DNA of 64,000 nt from Flavobacteriales bacterium (GCA_016705955.1 JADJKO010000006.1:288734-352733), one strand, 5' to 3'. Shown: positions 19,001-27,326, counted from the first letter of the stretch. The notes: a model not told the origin generated them from the letters alone. Made by a program: numbers and translations.

Positions 19001-19168
19001 GATCGGGTCTTCGGACAAACTGAGGATCCGTGAACCTGGAAGTTCCCGTTCGAACGCGCGCTGGAAGTACAGTTCATCGGATTGCGCGGATGCGACCGAT
19101 GCCACGATGAACACCATCGCCATGCAGGCAACAAGGGAACGGGTCGAACATGGGACGGCGCTCTTCAC
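16079..19168 (-). CDS. Two-component propeller sensor histidine kinase (HisKA_3)
   Basis: About 1029 residues from the GTG at 19168, which gives a clean signal peptide (VACMAMVFIVASVASAQ). A 20-residue longer version from an ATG at 19228 is possible, but a promoter-like TTG-N19-GATCTTTG lies between the two. The periplasmic part holds repeated two-component-regulator propeller blades (GLWVGTSSGLARV, VWVGTLRGLCRL, TLWLGTEEGLVRLL), then a Y_Y_Y domain (LEFRYRLGPDRKWIDLKG). One transmembrane helix (WAISLAVIIVLLLAFLMF) precedes a HisKA_3 dimerisation domain with His834 in RIAHDLHDDLGSGL and a HATPase_c domain (N box EALHNVVKHA, G boxes DNGRGFD and GTLSM). It autophosphorylates in response to an unknown extracytoplasmic ligand and pairs with the downstream NarL-type regulator. 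Confidence 0.93.
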   Translation of the reverse strand: MKSAVPCSTRSLVACMAMVFIVASVASAQSDELYFQRAFERELPGSRILSLSEDPIGGLWVGTSSGLARVLGDHVRVWRQQADDSLSLSSSHIVSVDATSPDVVWVGTLRGLCRLDPITGAVKRVPCHLPDTDPLLVNTIWQVVCGHEGSIWVSTAAGLLNYDAVASEWRDPLVEEAVFPGSRMRPLPGTMVHDARRKALWAGTKYGVYRLDETGLRTATDTLRLEPMQGTSSAMCLAAGLHDDIAVLDFRLNAMLHIHPDIGVVRSVKLPSEWFFNNLGKAMLVDPTQRIWIATGDDRLRVLPANGKDARSIVPDRNKPWSLPSSSVNALLLTREKTLWLGTEEGLVRLLPERSGQIHLANWNSPSVVNAIESDANGLLLASNGEGMIRLDPRTGRTDTIRSGLLSGTGGSAPAAMEDMITDLLRMSDGWLIGTRAGLRWWPDGSSHVHVPYPPTASIHLLSERSVEQVRKNAKGVVWVRTFNHGIWRIAPGTEAKRVAIDGSDDATALGRLTCMAIDPNGGPWCGTASGYIVKLDGEGRITRTIRLLEGSRMAAITAVHPTDSGGLWAAADDGSLSMIGPDGAVLRTFTHEDGLPSGTQHTLRSAPHTGLWMMSETGLAHIDPAREPAVMSIPLFNHWGRPTTIAAPYRDGVLLACSQALVSVRTPVHVADNNLQAVFAALERDGRSLPCHPLHSELEVPYSQRTLRIHFTALGSDRPEELEFRYRLGPDRKWIDLKGSRTLDLIDLHEGTYRVELIALGRDRQPNGRSAVLDLVIHPPWYRSSWAISLAVIIVLLLAFLMFRSVLRSRLRKERERVTREQAVLLERIRIAHDLHDDLGSGLASIGMDSDLAGMEAADPVAREALKRVSEGARNVGDDMRRIVWAMSSGQETVGDLVAYIRGLAGEILDHGGVELEFEQDIARPTTILSVDQRKHLVLFAKEALHNVVKHAGASRVSMTIVRTSAEIRVRIQDNGRGFDPDRMERTGTGTLSMRERARALGGTLHIESSAATGTSLDLGIPASLPVF

Positions 19169-19183
19169 GGTAGGGGCGATGAT

Positions 19184-19213
19184 CAAAGATCCCCCATGCC
19201 GGTGAATGTTCAA
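19184..19213 (-). promoter_or_regulatory. Candidate promoter TTG-N19-GATCTTTG
   Basis: On the minus strand a TTG (complement of 19211-19213) is followed by 19 bases and GATCTTTG (complement of 19184-19191), close to the Bacteroidota -33/-7 arrangement with one mismatch at the first base of the -7 box. It sits 15 nt before the preferred GTG start of the sensor kinase. Confidence 0.4.
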
Positions 19214-19265
19214 CACGGAAGGATGCAATGCGGATCTATTTTCTGCTGTCGCGACCCCGCTGCAT

Positions 19266-20354
19266 TCAACTCTCCTGATCGTAGTAGATCTTGTAGAATT
19301 TCCGTCCGCTCTCGTCCACGCCCTGTTCGATCTTGTTGCGATCGCCGTGGATGTAGATGTGGAAGTTCTTGTCCAGCTTCAGCACGCTCTTGAAGATGCG
19401 TGCTTGCTTCTTCACGGCATCGGGCGAGATGGCGAAGCTGTCATCGATCTCCACGTCGTGCGCGCTTTGGTAGCGGTCGCTGAACTGGTTGAACGACTGG
19501 ATCGCGCGTTCCTCTTGGAAGACCTCTTGCGCGAACGCGCCCTTGTCGAATTCGGAATTCGTCTTGAAGTAGTTCACCGAGCGATTGAGCAGATCGATCT
19601 GGTCCGCTTTCGCGATCTCGAAGTCCTGCGGGAGTTGTTGCGTGATGAACGACTGGGTCAGCTCCAACAAATTGCTCGTGCTGTTCACGTTGTCGCGCTT
19701 GGGACGCAGGCCGATGAGATCCTTCTGCCAGAAATCCGCGGTGGCGTGGTCGTCGATTGTAAAGAGGGTGTAGGTCCCTTCGGTGAAGAGCACGAGGCAA
19801 GCGTTGTTCGGTTTCACCGTGCCGAGCCCGCGCTTCAACTTCATACCCACGGACTTCCCTGCCACCTTGCTCTCAATGAAGACCTCCTTGTCGTCGAACT
19901 TGTAGATGCCGATGGCCCTGTACGCCGCGCTGCCCAACTCCACGTTGTTGAACTTGGCCACGAAGAGATCGCCGCCCTTGATGCTGTGGTTCCGCGCCGC
20001 GTGGATCACGTGCTTCGCGATCGCGATGGACTGAAGAACGAGGTCCTCGCCCTCTTCCACTTTCGTACACAGGTCGTGCAGTACGTTCTTGCTCAGCTCA
20101 TCAGGTATGAACTCGGACGTGTGCGCCATTGTCGCGAAGGGCTTCAGGAAGAGTTTCCTCAAGAACTCCTGTTCCTCCGGGCCTTCCAGGACTGCGCTGT
20201 AATCACTGAAGACGCTATCACTTGCGCTCTCCCCGATGCGGTGGAGCACGAACTCCTCTACGATCGCTTGCTTTCCGTTCACCATGATCGTGCTTCGTTC
20301 ATCAAGTTGGAAGTATTGAATGCTGCGGATCCCATACCCGATGTCCTTCGGCAT
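19266..20354 (-). CDS. Nucleoid-associated protein, NdpA/YejK (37-kDa) family
   Basis: A 362-residue cytoplasmic protein of about the usual family length, without signal peptide or membrane segment. Features typical of the family are the N-terminal IVEEFVLHRIGE region, the long central FVAKFNNVELGSAAYRAIGIYKF strand pair and the basic C-terminal stretch RNKIEQGVDESGRKFYKIYY. In E. coli YejK associates with the nucleoid; the molecular role in Bacteroidota is not established. The gene follows mobA on the same strand after a 64-bp gap and may belong to the end of that transcript. Confidence 0.85.
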   Translation of the reverse strand: MPKDIGYGIRSIQYFQLDERSTIMVNGKQAIVEEFVLHRIGESASDSVFSDYSAVLEGPEEQEFLRKLFLKPFATMAHTSEFIPDELSKNVLHDLCTKVEEGEDLVLQSIAIAKHVIHAARNHSIKGGDLFVAKFNNVELGSAAYRAIGIYKFDDKEVFIESKVAGKSVGMKLKRGLGTVKPNNACLVLFTEGTYTLFTIDDHATADFWQKDLIGLRPKRDNVNSTSNLLELTQSFITQQLPQDFEIAKADQIDLLNRSVNYFKTNSEFDKGAFAQEVFQEERAIQSFNQFSDRYQSAHDVEIDDSFAISPDAVKKQARIFKSVLKLDKNFHIYIHGDRNKIEQGVDESGRKFYKIYYDQES

Positions 20355-20418
20355 GTTCCTGCACCATGAATGGTTCCACCAACTTGGCGCGGATCCCGAA
20401 GTGCAATTCCCACATGTC

Positions 20419-20985
20419 TCAAAGATCGGCCGGACTATTCATGTTCTTGAAAAGATCCTTCGGCCATCCGTTGGTGCCCGGCTCCACGTCCATGTATGCC
20501 GTGCGCACCAGGCCCAAGGCGGTTGACATTCTCAACTCCTCCTTCAGCAGGCACCGGTCGAAGGTCTCGATGGCCCGGCGATGATAGGTCGCCACGAGCG
20601 GTTCGATGTGTCCGGAATGGCGCGGCACCACCGCGTCGAAGTCCTTTTCCATTTCGCGCTTCAACACATGGATCAGGCGATCGCTGATCAACGGAAGATC
20701 GCACGCCAACACGATCAGCCGCACGTACCGCGCATGCTTCAAGGCAGTTACGATACCGCCCAATGGCCCCTTGCCCGGCGCATCATCGGGGACTGTGGTA
20801 GCGTGCTCGGAAGCGTATTTGGCTGGATCACCGATCACCAGGATCTCCCGTGCGTGCGGTCGCAGAGATCGAACGGCGCGATCGAGCATCCGTTCACCAT
20901 CCAGTTCCATCAGGGCCTTGTCCTGGCCCATGCGCGTGCTCTTCCCGCCCGCCAATACCACACCGGTCCATTGGCGGTCGGTCAT
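20419..20985 (-). CDS. mobA: Molybdenum cofactor guanylyltransferase
   Basis: 188 residues from the ATG at 20985, whose A is shared with the moeA stop (TGATG); the frame is open further upstream, but that would overlap moeA. MobA adds GMP from GTP to molybdopterin to make the guanine dinucleotide cofactor. The nucleotide-binding loop LAGGKSTRMGQDKAL at residues 11-25 and the Mg-binding CDLPLI are present, and the Gly-rich GKGPLGG region is typical. It forms an operon with moeA and the TauE/SafE permease. It serves molybdoenzymes such as the formate dehydrogenase implied by fdhD at the left edge. Confidence 0.93.
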   Translation of the reverse strand: MTDRQWTGVVLAGGKSTRMGQDKALMELDGERMLDRAVRSLRPHAREILVIGDPAKYASEHATTVPDDAPGKGPLGGIVTALKHARYVRLIVLACDLPLISDRLIHVLKREMEKDFDAVVPRHSGHIEPLVATYHRRAIETFDRCLLKEELRMSTALGLVRTAYMDVEPGTNGWPKDLFKNMNSPADL

Positions 20986-22154
20986 CACGGCAGGTAATGG
21001 ACTTCGATCGTCTCGCCTTCGCTCCATGCGCGCTTCGTGGCCGGCAGATAGGCCAGTGCATCCGCTTCCGTGAGCGAGTGCAACATGTGCGATCCCTCAT
21101 CGGCAAGCAGGGTCACCTTGCCATTGCTTACGCGCGCTGAACGGAATTCGGATCGCTCTCCCTTGGTGGTCAATGAATGGGTGATCGGCAGTTCATCGGA
21201 GCGCAACCAAGGATGCCTCCAGCCTTGGATCGCGCGCAGGTATGGAAGGACATACTCCCAGAACAGGACGATGACCGCACGCGGGTTGCCCGGCAGGGCG
21301 AAGACCGGGACGTCATTCAGCGTGGCGAAGAGCATGGGTTTTCCGGGCTTCTGTGCGATGCCGTGGAAGTGGATCGTGGCGCCGAGTTCGGTGAGGACGG
21401 GCAGCAACAGGTCGTGATCCCCGACGGATACGCCACCTGTGGTGATCACCAGGTCCGATCCCTGCGAAGCGCGGAGCAGCGCGTCGCGGATCTCCTCGCG
21501 CACATCCTTCGCGCAGATCGGATCCGAAGCGGGGATGCCGGCCTGTTGAAGCGCAGCGGCCAACATGTGATCGTTGCTGGAGAAGATGCGCCCGGCTTCC
21601 GGAGGTGTCTCTGTGATGAACTCCCCGCCTGTACGCACGATCGTGATGCGCGGGCGCTTCGAGACCACCACGTGCTGGACGCCGCATGAGGCGAGGTGAC
21701 CGATCACCGATGGACCCAGGATCGCTCCGGTGGCTGATAGCAGATCGCCGACCTTGCATTGCTCTGCGCGACGCCGGATGTTGGCACCGGGCCGGAGCGC
21801 TGTATTGCTCGTTCGAACGCCATCAGGCCCGACTTCGCAATGCTCCTGCATGATCACCGCGTACGTGTTCGCCGGGACCATTCCACCGGTGAAGATGCGC
21901 GCGCATTGGCCCTCTTTGAGCGCAGTGTCCGGGGCATCGCCCGCTGCGATATCCACCACCACCGACCATGGTCCGTCCGCGTTCCCCACGGCGTATCCAT
22001 CCACCGCGCTCATATCGAACAACGGATGCGGATACGGCGCGTGGACATCGGCTGCCAATACACGAGCACGGGCATCCTTCAACGGCACCTCTTCATGCGC
22101 GAGGACACGCACGCGATCGCCCATGATCCGCTTTGCTTCTTCCACGCTGATCAT
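20985..22154 (-). CDS. moeA: Molybdopterin molybdenumtransferase
   Basis: 389 residues from the ATG at 22154, which overlaps the permease stop by 4 bp (ATGA). MoeA inserts molybdate into adenylylated molybdopterin. Domain order is as usual: N-terminal domain with MSAVDGYAV, the IFTGGMVPANTYAVIMQE segment, the MogA-like domain with TGGVSVGDHD and a proline-rich PGKPMLFATL stretch, then a C-terminal beta domain. In the conserved PGNP loop the following residues are R-A (ALPGNPRAVI) where V-S or similar is commonest. It is translationally coupled to mobA downstream. Confidence 0.94.
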   Translation of the reverse strand: MISVEEAKRIMGDRVRVLAHEEVPLKDARARVLAADVHAPYPHPLFDMSAVDGYAVGNADGPWSVVVDIAAGDAPDTALKEGQCARIFTGGMVPANTYAVIMQEHCEVGPDGVRTSNTALRPGANIRRRAEQCKVGDLLSATGAILGPSVIGHLASCGVQHVVVSKRPRITIVRTGGEFITETPPEAGRIFSSNDHMLAAALQQAGIPASDPICAKDVREEIRDALLRASQGSDLVITTGGVSVGDHDLLLPVLTELGATIHFHGIAQKPGKPMLFATLNDVPVFALPGNPRAVIVLFWEYVLPYLRAIQGWRHPWLRSDELPITHSLTTKGERSEFRSARVSNGKVTLLADEGSHMLHSLTEADALAYLPATKRAWSEGETIEVHYLP

Positions 22155-22876
22155 GGCAGCAACAGTTTCAAGCTGGCGGAGAGCAGCACCACCCCGAGTA
22201 TCCGGCGCAGCCAGCTGTTGTTGACACGATGCGCACCCACCCATGAACCGATCATGCCCCCGATCACCACCCCTGCGATCCACCACCACACATCGCCACT
22301 GATGGTCTCACCGATCCGTTGTGTGCCCAGCAAACCGGCCGCGCTGTTCACCAGGATGAAGGCCGCACTTACTGCGGCGGTCTGCTTGGCATCCGCCCAA
22401 CGGAACAAGAGCAGGACGGGACTGAGCAGGATCCCGCCGCCGATCCCGATCATGCCGGAAACGAAGCCCAGCAACAGGCCGATGCCCAATGCCGGCACCA
22501 CGGGGAGTACCCGTACTTCCTGGGCCGTGGTGCGGAAGGTCCATAGCAAGCGGACCCCGGCGATAATGAGGCACACGGCCAGGACGCGCTTGTACAACAG
22601 GGGATCCACCACCACTTGCGCACCAAGCCAGGCCATCGGCACGGAGGCCAAGGCGAAGGGGAGGAACAAGCGCCACCGGAAGTGCCCGGCACGCGCGAAC
22701 TGGAACGTGGCCACCGCGCTCACGAAGAGGTTGAGCACGAGCGCCGACGGACGTACTTCGGCCTGTCCATAACCAAGGAGCGTGAGCAGGGCGATATAGC
22801 CGCTTGCACCACCATGCCCGACGAGTGCGTACAGGAAAGCGATGACCGCTAGCGCGGCAGGAAGTAGGACACTCAT
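22151..22876 (-). CDS. TauE/SafE family sulfite/anion exporter-like permease
   Basis: 241 residues from the ATG at 22876, with about eight hydrophobic helices and the family signature GHGGASGYIALLTLLGY near the N-terminus and GIGGGILLSPVLLL in the second half, the two inverted repeats of the fold. TauE/SafE proteins move sulfite, sulfoacetate or other sulfur-containing anions across the inner membrane; the substrate here cannot be read. It is the first clear gene of the moeA-mobA operon and overlaps moeA by 4 bp. A link to a sulfur-oxidising molybdoenzyme is possible but no such enzyme is in the window. Confidence 0.88.
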   Translation of the reverse strand: MSVLLPAALAVIAFLYALVGHGGASGYIALLTLLGYGQAEVRPSALVLNLFVSAVATFQFARAGHFRWRLFLPFALASVPMAWLGAQVVVDPLLYKRVLAVCLIIAGVRLLWTFRTTAQEVRVLPVVPALGIGLLLGFVSGMIGIGGGILLSPVLLLFRWADAKQTAAVSAAFILVNSAAGLLGTQRIGETISGDVWWWIAGVVIGGMIGSWVGAHRVNNSWLRRILGVVLLSASLKLLLP

Positions 22877-22902
22877 CGTGAGGTTGGTGGATGGAAGACC
22901 AT

Positions 22903-23088
22903 TCAGTTGCTTGAAGCGGGGTCGAAGAACACCGTCGGCCCGATGCCCCCCGTGTCGGATGGAAACGATACGAACGCATGATCCCGGAAGGGTTTCACCG
23001 GTGGATATTGCAGCGTGCAAAGCACGGCCCCGGTGCTACCCACGGCGCTGACCGCATCACCGGAAGGAGTGCGCGGATCGGCGATCAT
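22903..23088 (-). CDS. Possible small protein, 61 residues, unknown
   Basis: A short open frame with coding-like base composition (about 70% G or C at third positions) sits 26 bp before the permease gene on the same strand, just after a transcription terminator. The peptide contains SAVGSTGAVLCTLQYPP and FPSDTGGIGPTVFFDP, is not hydrophobic and has no signal peptide. I recognise no family. An in-frame stop lies ten codons before the ATG, so it is not simply the end of a longer frame. It could be a real small gene, a leader or a decayed remnant. Confidence 0.3.
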   Translation of the reverse strand: MIADPRTPSGDAVSAVGSTGAVLCTLQYPPVKPFRDHAFVSFPSDTGGIGPTVFFDPASSN

Positions 23089-23149
23089 GCGGCCGAAGGT
23101 ACCGCGAGCGGGGGATCAGCATCCGGATCGGACAACGTCGTGTCGCAAA

Positions 23150-23188
23150 GAAGAACCCCCGCCCTCCAACCGGAGAGCGGGGGTTCCC
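23150..23188 (-). terminator. Rho-independent-type hairpin after VCBS protein gene
   Basis: On the minus strand GAACCCCCGC and GCGGGGGTTC form a 10-bp stem (complement of 23177-23186 and 23153-23162) with a further CTCC/GGAG pairing in the loop. A T-rich stretch TTCTTCTTT follows. It lies 17 bp past the stop of the large T9SS gene. Confidence 0.8.
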
Positions 23189-23203
23189 AACAGGCTCTGC
23201 TTC

Positions 23204-26029
23204 CTACTTGATCACCACGCGGTGCATGCTGGTGCCTTTCGCGTGACGAACGCGTACCACGTACTCTCCAGCGGACAGGTCGTTCACACCGAAAGTGATC
23301 GTGGCACCTTGTTGCGCCGCCGTCACGGTCTTGGCTACGCGGCCGGTGATGTCGAGCATATCCACCGTGGCGTTCTGAACACCACCGAGCGAAACGGTCA
23401 ACAGGTCGCTGGCCGGGTTCGGGAAGACACCGATGGTGTTGTTCGCGGCGAGATCGCCTACACCAACGGCCCCCACGGTCACCTCCACCGGCGTGCGCGT
23501 GCTTTCGCAGATGTTGCCATTGGCCTCCACTTCCCAATCGTAGAAGAAGTAGTAGAAGGCCAGTGCGTTCGCCCCTGCAACGCTGCTGCTGGTAATGGCG
23601 CCCACGGTACCGAGGGCGTATGGGAATGCAGGGTTGCTGCCGCTGCCATCACGCCAGAGTTGCGGGTTGCCGCCGACCACACGCAGGCCGTAGTTTCCTG
23701 CACCGGGTACGGCGTAATTCAATGTCACGCGGCTCTCACCATCCGGAATGTTGTATACACCAGTGGCAAGCGTTGCTCCGTTGCTGCGGTCGGTCAATGC
23801 GATCGTCCGGTTGCCCGCACCGTTCGCATACACCTTCACGGAAACGATGTTGAAGGCTTCGTAACCATCGAAGAAGAGGTAGTTGTCAGCGTTCGTGTGG
23901 TACTGGCCCGGGGTGGTCGTGTTCAACCTGTCCTGAGGACCACCATACCAATCGCCGCCGCCATACACGTTGCCGGCAGAAACATAATAGGTGGTGTTCG
24001 AGTTCAGGAAGGGGGTCGTGAAACCATTACCGGTACCGATCGGCGTACCACCGGTCGCCACGTCGTACCACTGGATGTTCGCACCGGTCGCGATCAGGTC
24101 CGCCGTTCCCGGAGAAGGGATATTCACGTCATCAGCAGCCGGTGCATCCGGTGCGTCGAGAACGGTCACCACCACATCCGCACTGGTGGCATCACCGCAA
24201 ACACCTTGGATCGTTACGTGGTAGGTTCCGGATGTGGTCACCGTGATGCTCTGGTCCGTGCCGCCGTTGCTCCAGTCGTAGCTGGCTGCGGCCGAACTGG
24301 TGATCACCACCTGTCCGCCTTCGCAGAAGGACTCCTCACCGGCAAGGATCAAGGTCGGCGTCTCATCCGGGCTTTGCGTCACCGTGATGCTCGTGACGGC
24401 TTCGCAACCGCTGCCATCATCAATGGTCACCACGTAGTTGCCGGGCGTTGATACATCAATGCTCTGGGTGGTCGCACCCGTGCTCCAGACGTAGTTGAAC
24501 CCCGGGTTCGCGGAAAGTGTGAGCATATCACCATTGCCACACACGATCGGAGCGGTCGGGGCGGTAATGGAAGCGGACGGGCTGAGGCATGTGCCTTCGA
24601 TCGCACCGATCACCTGATCCACGGCAACATCGTTATAGGTGTCCACCTGCCCGCTGGGCCACGTGATGGTGAGCGTAGGTATGGAGGTGTAATTGCCCAA
24701 TCCGAAGTGGAGGATGAAAGAGTTCACGATGCCATAGCTCTCGCCGGCATGCACCTCGCGGATCATGGTTCCCCAAGGGCCGGTGATGGTCACGCGTGCG
24801 CCGACCGCATCCCTGTTGCTCACCACACCTTTCAGTTTCACATTCAACCAGTGATTACCGTTCGGTGTGTTCAGCCAGAGACGATCAGGGAATGCGGCGT
24901 CGCCATCCACATAGCCATCGCCGTAACCGGCGTAGACATCCTGGAAACCATCACCGTTCATATCGCCGAAGGCGAAGCTGAGGATCTGTTTGCTGGCCGG
25001 GAAGAGGTTGCTGATCTCGGTGAAGGTGCCATCGCCATGGCCTTTGAAGAAGTGTTCCGCACTACCCGTGAGGATGTCGAGGAAGCCATCGTTGTCCATG
25101 TCCTCCATCTTCGCTTGCAGGAAGAAACCACTGATCTCCAAGCCGCTACCGGCGGTCACGTTGGTGAAGTGTCCGGTTCCATCGTTCTCGAACAGCATCA
25201 GCGTGCTGCTGTGCGTCGTGCTGAAGGCATCCAGGTCGCCGTCATTGTCGTAATCGCCGAAGTCGGTTGTCCATACCTGTTCGCGATTCTCCATGCCGTA
25301 GGAAGCGGCATCGTCCGTGTAGTTGCCATTGCCATCATTCACGAAAAGGCGATCCCAGCGGCGGCAATCGGTGGAGCTGTTCACTCCTTGACGGCAGTGG
25401 CTGATGTGCAGGTCGATGTCGCCATCATTGTCGAAGTCCGAGGCGGTACTACCGTAGTTCCCGCTCATGTCATTGCTCGGGCTGGTGGTGCAACTCGTGG
25501 CCCAAGGCATGTAGTTCGCATCATAGATCGGAGTCCCACTCGCGTTGGTGATCCAGATATTGCTCGGCCCTACATCGTTGCACGCGAACACATCCACACG
25601 GCCATCGTTGTTCCAATCGGCCATGGTCATGCATTGGGTGAAGAGCGTCGGGCCGTTGAGGTTGCTCAACGTGTACACGCCGCGTGCAGTGATGTGCAGG
25701 AAACGTGTGGTGGACACACCCGAGCAAATGTCCTTGTGCCCGTCGTTGTCCAGATCGGCGATCGCCCAACCCCATTGGCTGCTGCCATCCACCTGGCCAT
25801 AGTCGTATGAAACGAAGGTGTGATCGGTATTCTGGTAAAGGATATAGACATGTGTGCTCATGTCGAGTTGGATGATGTCATCCAGGCCATCGCCATCCAT
25901 GTCACACACTCCTACACATGCCCCGGCGTGACCGGCATGCGGAAGGACGACACTGGCATTGGTGAAGGCCAATTGCGCGGAGGCCGCAGACATCAATAGG
26001 ACGCCACATAGCGTAAGGAATTGTCTCAT
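23204..26029 (-). CDS. FG-GAP/VCBS repeat protein with T9SS sorting domain
   Basis: 941 residues from the ATG at 26029 (signal peptide FLTLCGVLLMSAASAQ). Residues about 25-380 contain repeated calcium-binding FG-GAP/VCBS motifs of the D-x-D/N-x-D-G type (DMDGDGLDDI, DLDNDGHKDI, DFDNDGDIDL, DYDNDGDLDAF, DMNGDGFQDV), forming a seven-bladed propeller. An ASPIC/UnbV-like segment follows (WLNVKLKG, ITWPSGQVDTY). Then come two Ig/PKD-like modules (YVWSTGATTQSIDV, YDWSNGGTDQSITV), a module of about 230 residues shared with the S8 protease at 39-42 kb, and a type A sorting domain (GVFPNPASDLL to MHRVVIK). It is secreted by T9SS and probably carbohydrate- or surface-binding. Confidence 0.92.
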   Translation of the reverse strand: MRQFLTLCGVLLMSAASAQLAFTNASVVLPHAGHAGACVGVCDMDGDGLDDIIQLDMSTHVYILYQNTDHTFVSYDYGQVDGSSQWGWAIADLDNDGHKDICSGVSTTRFLHITARGVYTLSNLNGPTLFTQCMTMADWNNDGRVDVFACNDVGPSNIWITNASGTPIYDANYMPWATSCTTSPSNDMSGNYGSTASDFDNDGDIDLHISHCRQGVNSSTDCRRWDRLFVNDGNGNYTDDAASYGMENREQVWTTDFGDYDNDGDLDAFSTTHSSTLMLFENDGTGHFTNVTAGSGLEISGFFLQAKMEDMDNDGFLDILTGSAEHFFKGHGDGTFTEISNLFPASKQILSFAFGDMNGDGFQDVYAGYGDGYVDGDAAFPDRLWLNTPNGNHWLNVKLKGVVSNRDAVGARVTITGPWGTMIREVHAGESYGIVNSFILHFGLGNYTSIPTLTITWPSGQVDTYNDVAVDQVIGAIEGTCLSPSASITAPTAPIVCGNGDMLTLSANPGFNYVWSTGATTQSIDVSTPGNYVVTIDDGSGCEAVTSITVTQSPDETPTLILAGEESFCEGGQVVITSSAAASYDWSNGGTDQSITVTTSGTYHVTIQGVCGDATSADVVVTVLDAPDAPAADDVNIPSPGTADLIATGANIQWYDVATGGTPIGTGNGFTTPFLNSNTTYYVSAGNVYGGGDWYGGPQDRLNTTTPGQYHTNADNYLFFDGYEAFNIVSVKVYANGAGNRTIALTDRSNGATLATGVYNIPDGESRVTLNYAVPGAGNYGLRVVGGNPQLWRDGSGSNPAFPYALGTVGAITSSSVAGANALAFYYFFYDWEVEANGNICESTRTPVEVTVGAVGVGDLAANNTIGVFPNPASDLLTVSLGGVQNATVDMLDITGRVAKTVTAAQQGATITFGVNDLSAGEYVVRVRHAKGTSMHRVVIK

Positions 26030-26126
26030 GTAAGAAAGTTGGTTAAGGGTTGAACTGGTCCGGGACAGTTGCCAAGCCACTGTTGCAGGGCGGTTTCAAG
26101 GCGGACCAATGTAGGCAAGTGGTCGA

Positions 26127-27272
26127 TCAGCCCTTTGGACCGATCTGCGGGTAGGATAGGGATCCTTTGGCTTCCATGTCCTCTGGGATCCCCGTCTGCC
26201 GCCGGATGCTTTCCCGGTGGATGGCATCCATGAACTCGCGCACGAAGTCCGGACTCAACCCGAGATGCTCGGCCAGGCGAAGTTGCCGTTGCATGATCCG
26301 TTCCCAACGTTCGGGTTGCATGATGGCCACATTGTGCGCCCGTTTGTGATCACCGATCCGCTCTGCGATGTCCATCCGGCTCCCGAGCTTTTGGGCGATC
26401 TCCTCGTCCAATTGGTCGATCAGGTCGCGCAGCTCCTCGAGCTGGTCGTGCATGTCGGCCGTGGGTGCTGCGGTGCGGAAGATCAGTTGTTCGAGAAGGG
26501 TATGGTAAGCTTCGGGTGTCAGCTGTTGATCCGCATCGCTTCGCGCCACACCGGGGTCATGGTGTACCTCCACCATCAATCCATCGAAGCCGAGATCGAG
26601 TGCGCGTTGGGCCACTGAGCCGATACCATCGGTGACTCCCGAAATATGGCTGGGATCGCAAAGCAAGGCCAGTCCGGGATGGGCGGCTTTCAGCCGGATG
26701 GGGAATTCCCACATGGGGCTATTGCGGTACGGAGTGCGTTCGAACCAGGAGAAGCCGCGGTGTACGGCGGCGAGCTTCATGATCCCGGAGCGATGCAATC
26801 GTTCCAAGGCTCCGATCCACAGTTGAAGGTCCGGGTTGATCGGGTTCTTCACCAGAACCGGGATGTCCACCCCTTGGATGGCATCCGCGATCGCTTGCAC
26901 GCTGAACGGATTCGGCGTGGTACGCGCACCGATCCACAGCACATCGATCCCGGCGTTGAGGCAGGCTTCAGCGTGTTGTGGTGTGGCCACCTCCGTGGCT
27001 GTGAGGAGTCCGGTCTCCTCCTTCACGCGCCTCAACCAATTCAATCCGGCGTTCCCGGCTCCTTCGAATTGCCCCGGTCGTGTCCGTGGTTTCCATAGGC
27101 CTGCGCGGAATATCCTCGCGCGACCATCCTTCGCAAGGGCCCGAGCGGTGGTCATGATCTGATCCTCGCTTTCCGCACTGCACGGGCCAGCGATCAAGAG
27201 CGGCTCCGCAAGGCCCAGCCCCCATTGCGCTAGTGGCGGGGTGTCCAGTACGGGGTGTTGGCGTGCGGCCAT
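26127..27272 (-). CDS. Bifunctional DAHP synthase / chorismate mutase
   Basis: 381 residues from the ATG at 27272. Residues about 10-265 are a KDO8P-synthase-like (type I-beta) 3-deoxy-7-phosphoheptulonate synthase: IAGPCSAES, RAGLWKPRTRPGQFEG, the KNPINPDLQLWIGA strand and LLCDPSHISG with the metal-binding residues. It joins phosphoenolpyruvate and erythrose-4-phosphate, the first step of aromatic amino-acid synthesis. Residues about 275-365 are an AroQ-type chorismate mutase (DQLEELRDLIDQLDEEI, KRAHNVAIMQPERWERI), which converts chorismate to prephenate. This fusion is common in Bacteroidota and lets the mutase domain act in feedback control. The -7 box TACCTTTG lies only six bases before the ATG. 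Confidence 0.95.
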   Translation of the reverse strand: MAARQHPVLDTPPLAQWGLGLAEPLLIAGPCSAESEDQIMTTARALAKDGRARIFRAGLWKPRTRPGQFEGAGNAGLNWLRRVKEETGLLTATEVATPQHAEACLNAGIDVLWIGARTTPNPFSVQAIADAIQGVDIPVLVKNPINPDLQLWIGALERLHRSGIMKLAAVHRGFSWFERTPYRNSPMWEFPIRLKAAHPGLALLCDPSHISGVTDGIGSVAQRALDLGFDGLMVEVHHDPGVARSDADQQLTPEAYHTLLEQLIFRTAAPTADMHDQLEELRDLIDQLDEEIAQKLGSRMDIAERIGDHKRAHNVAIMQPERWERIMQRQLRLAEHLGLSPDFVREFMDAIHRESIRRQTGIPEDMEAKGSLSYPQIGPKG

Positions 27273-27278
27273 GGCGAT

Positions 27279-27286
27279 CAAAGGTA
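27279..27286 (-). promoter_or_regulatory. -7 box TACCTTTG, leaderless spacing
   Basis: Exact match to TAnnTTTG with six bases to the ATG of the DAHP synthase gene, so transcription would begin at or next to the start codon. Confidence 0.55.
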
Positions 27287-27326
27287 GACCGGTCCGATCG
27301 GGCGAAAGAGTTCTGGAGACTGAGAA

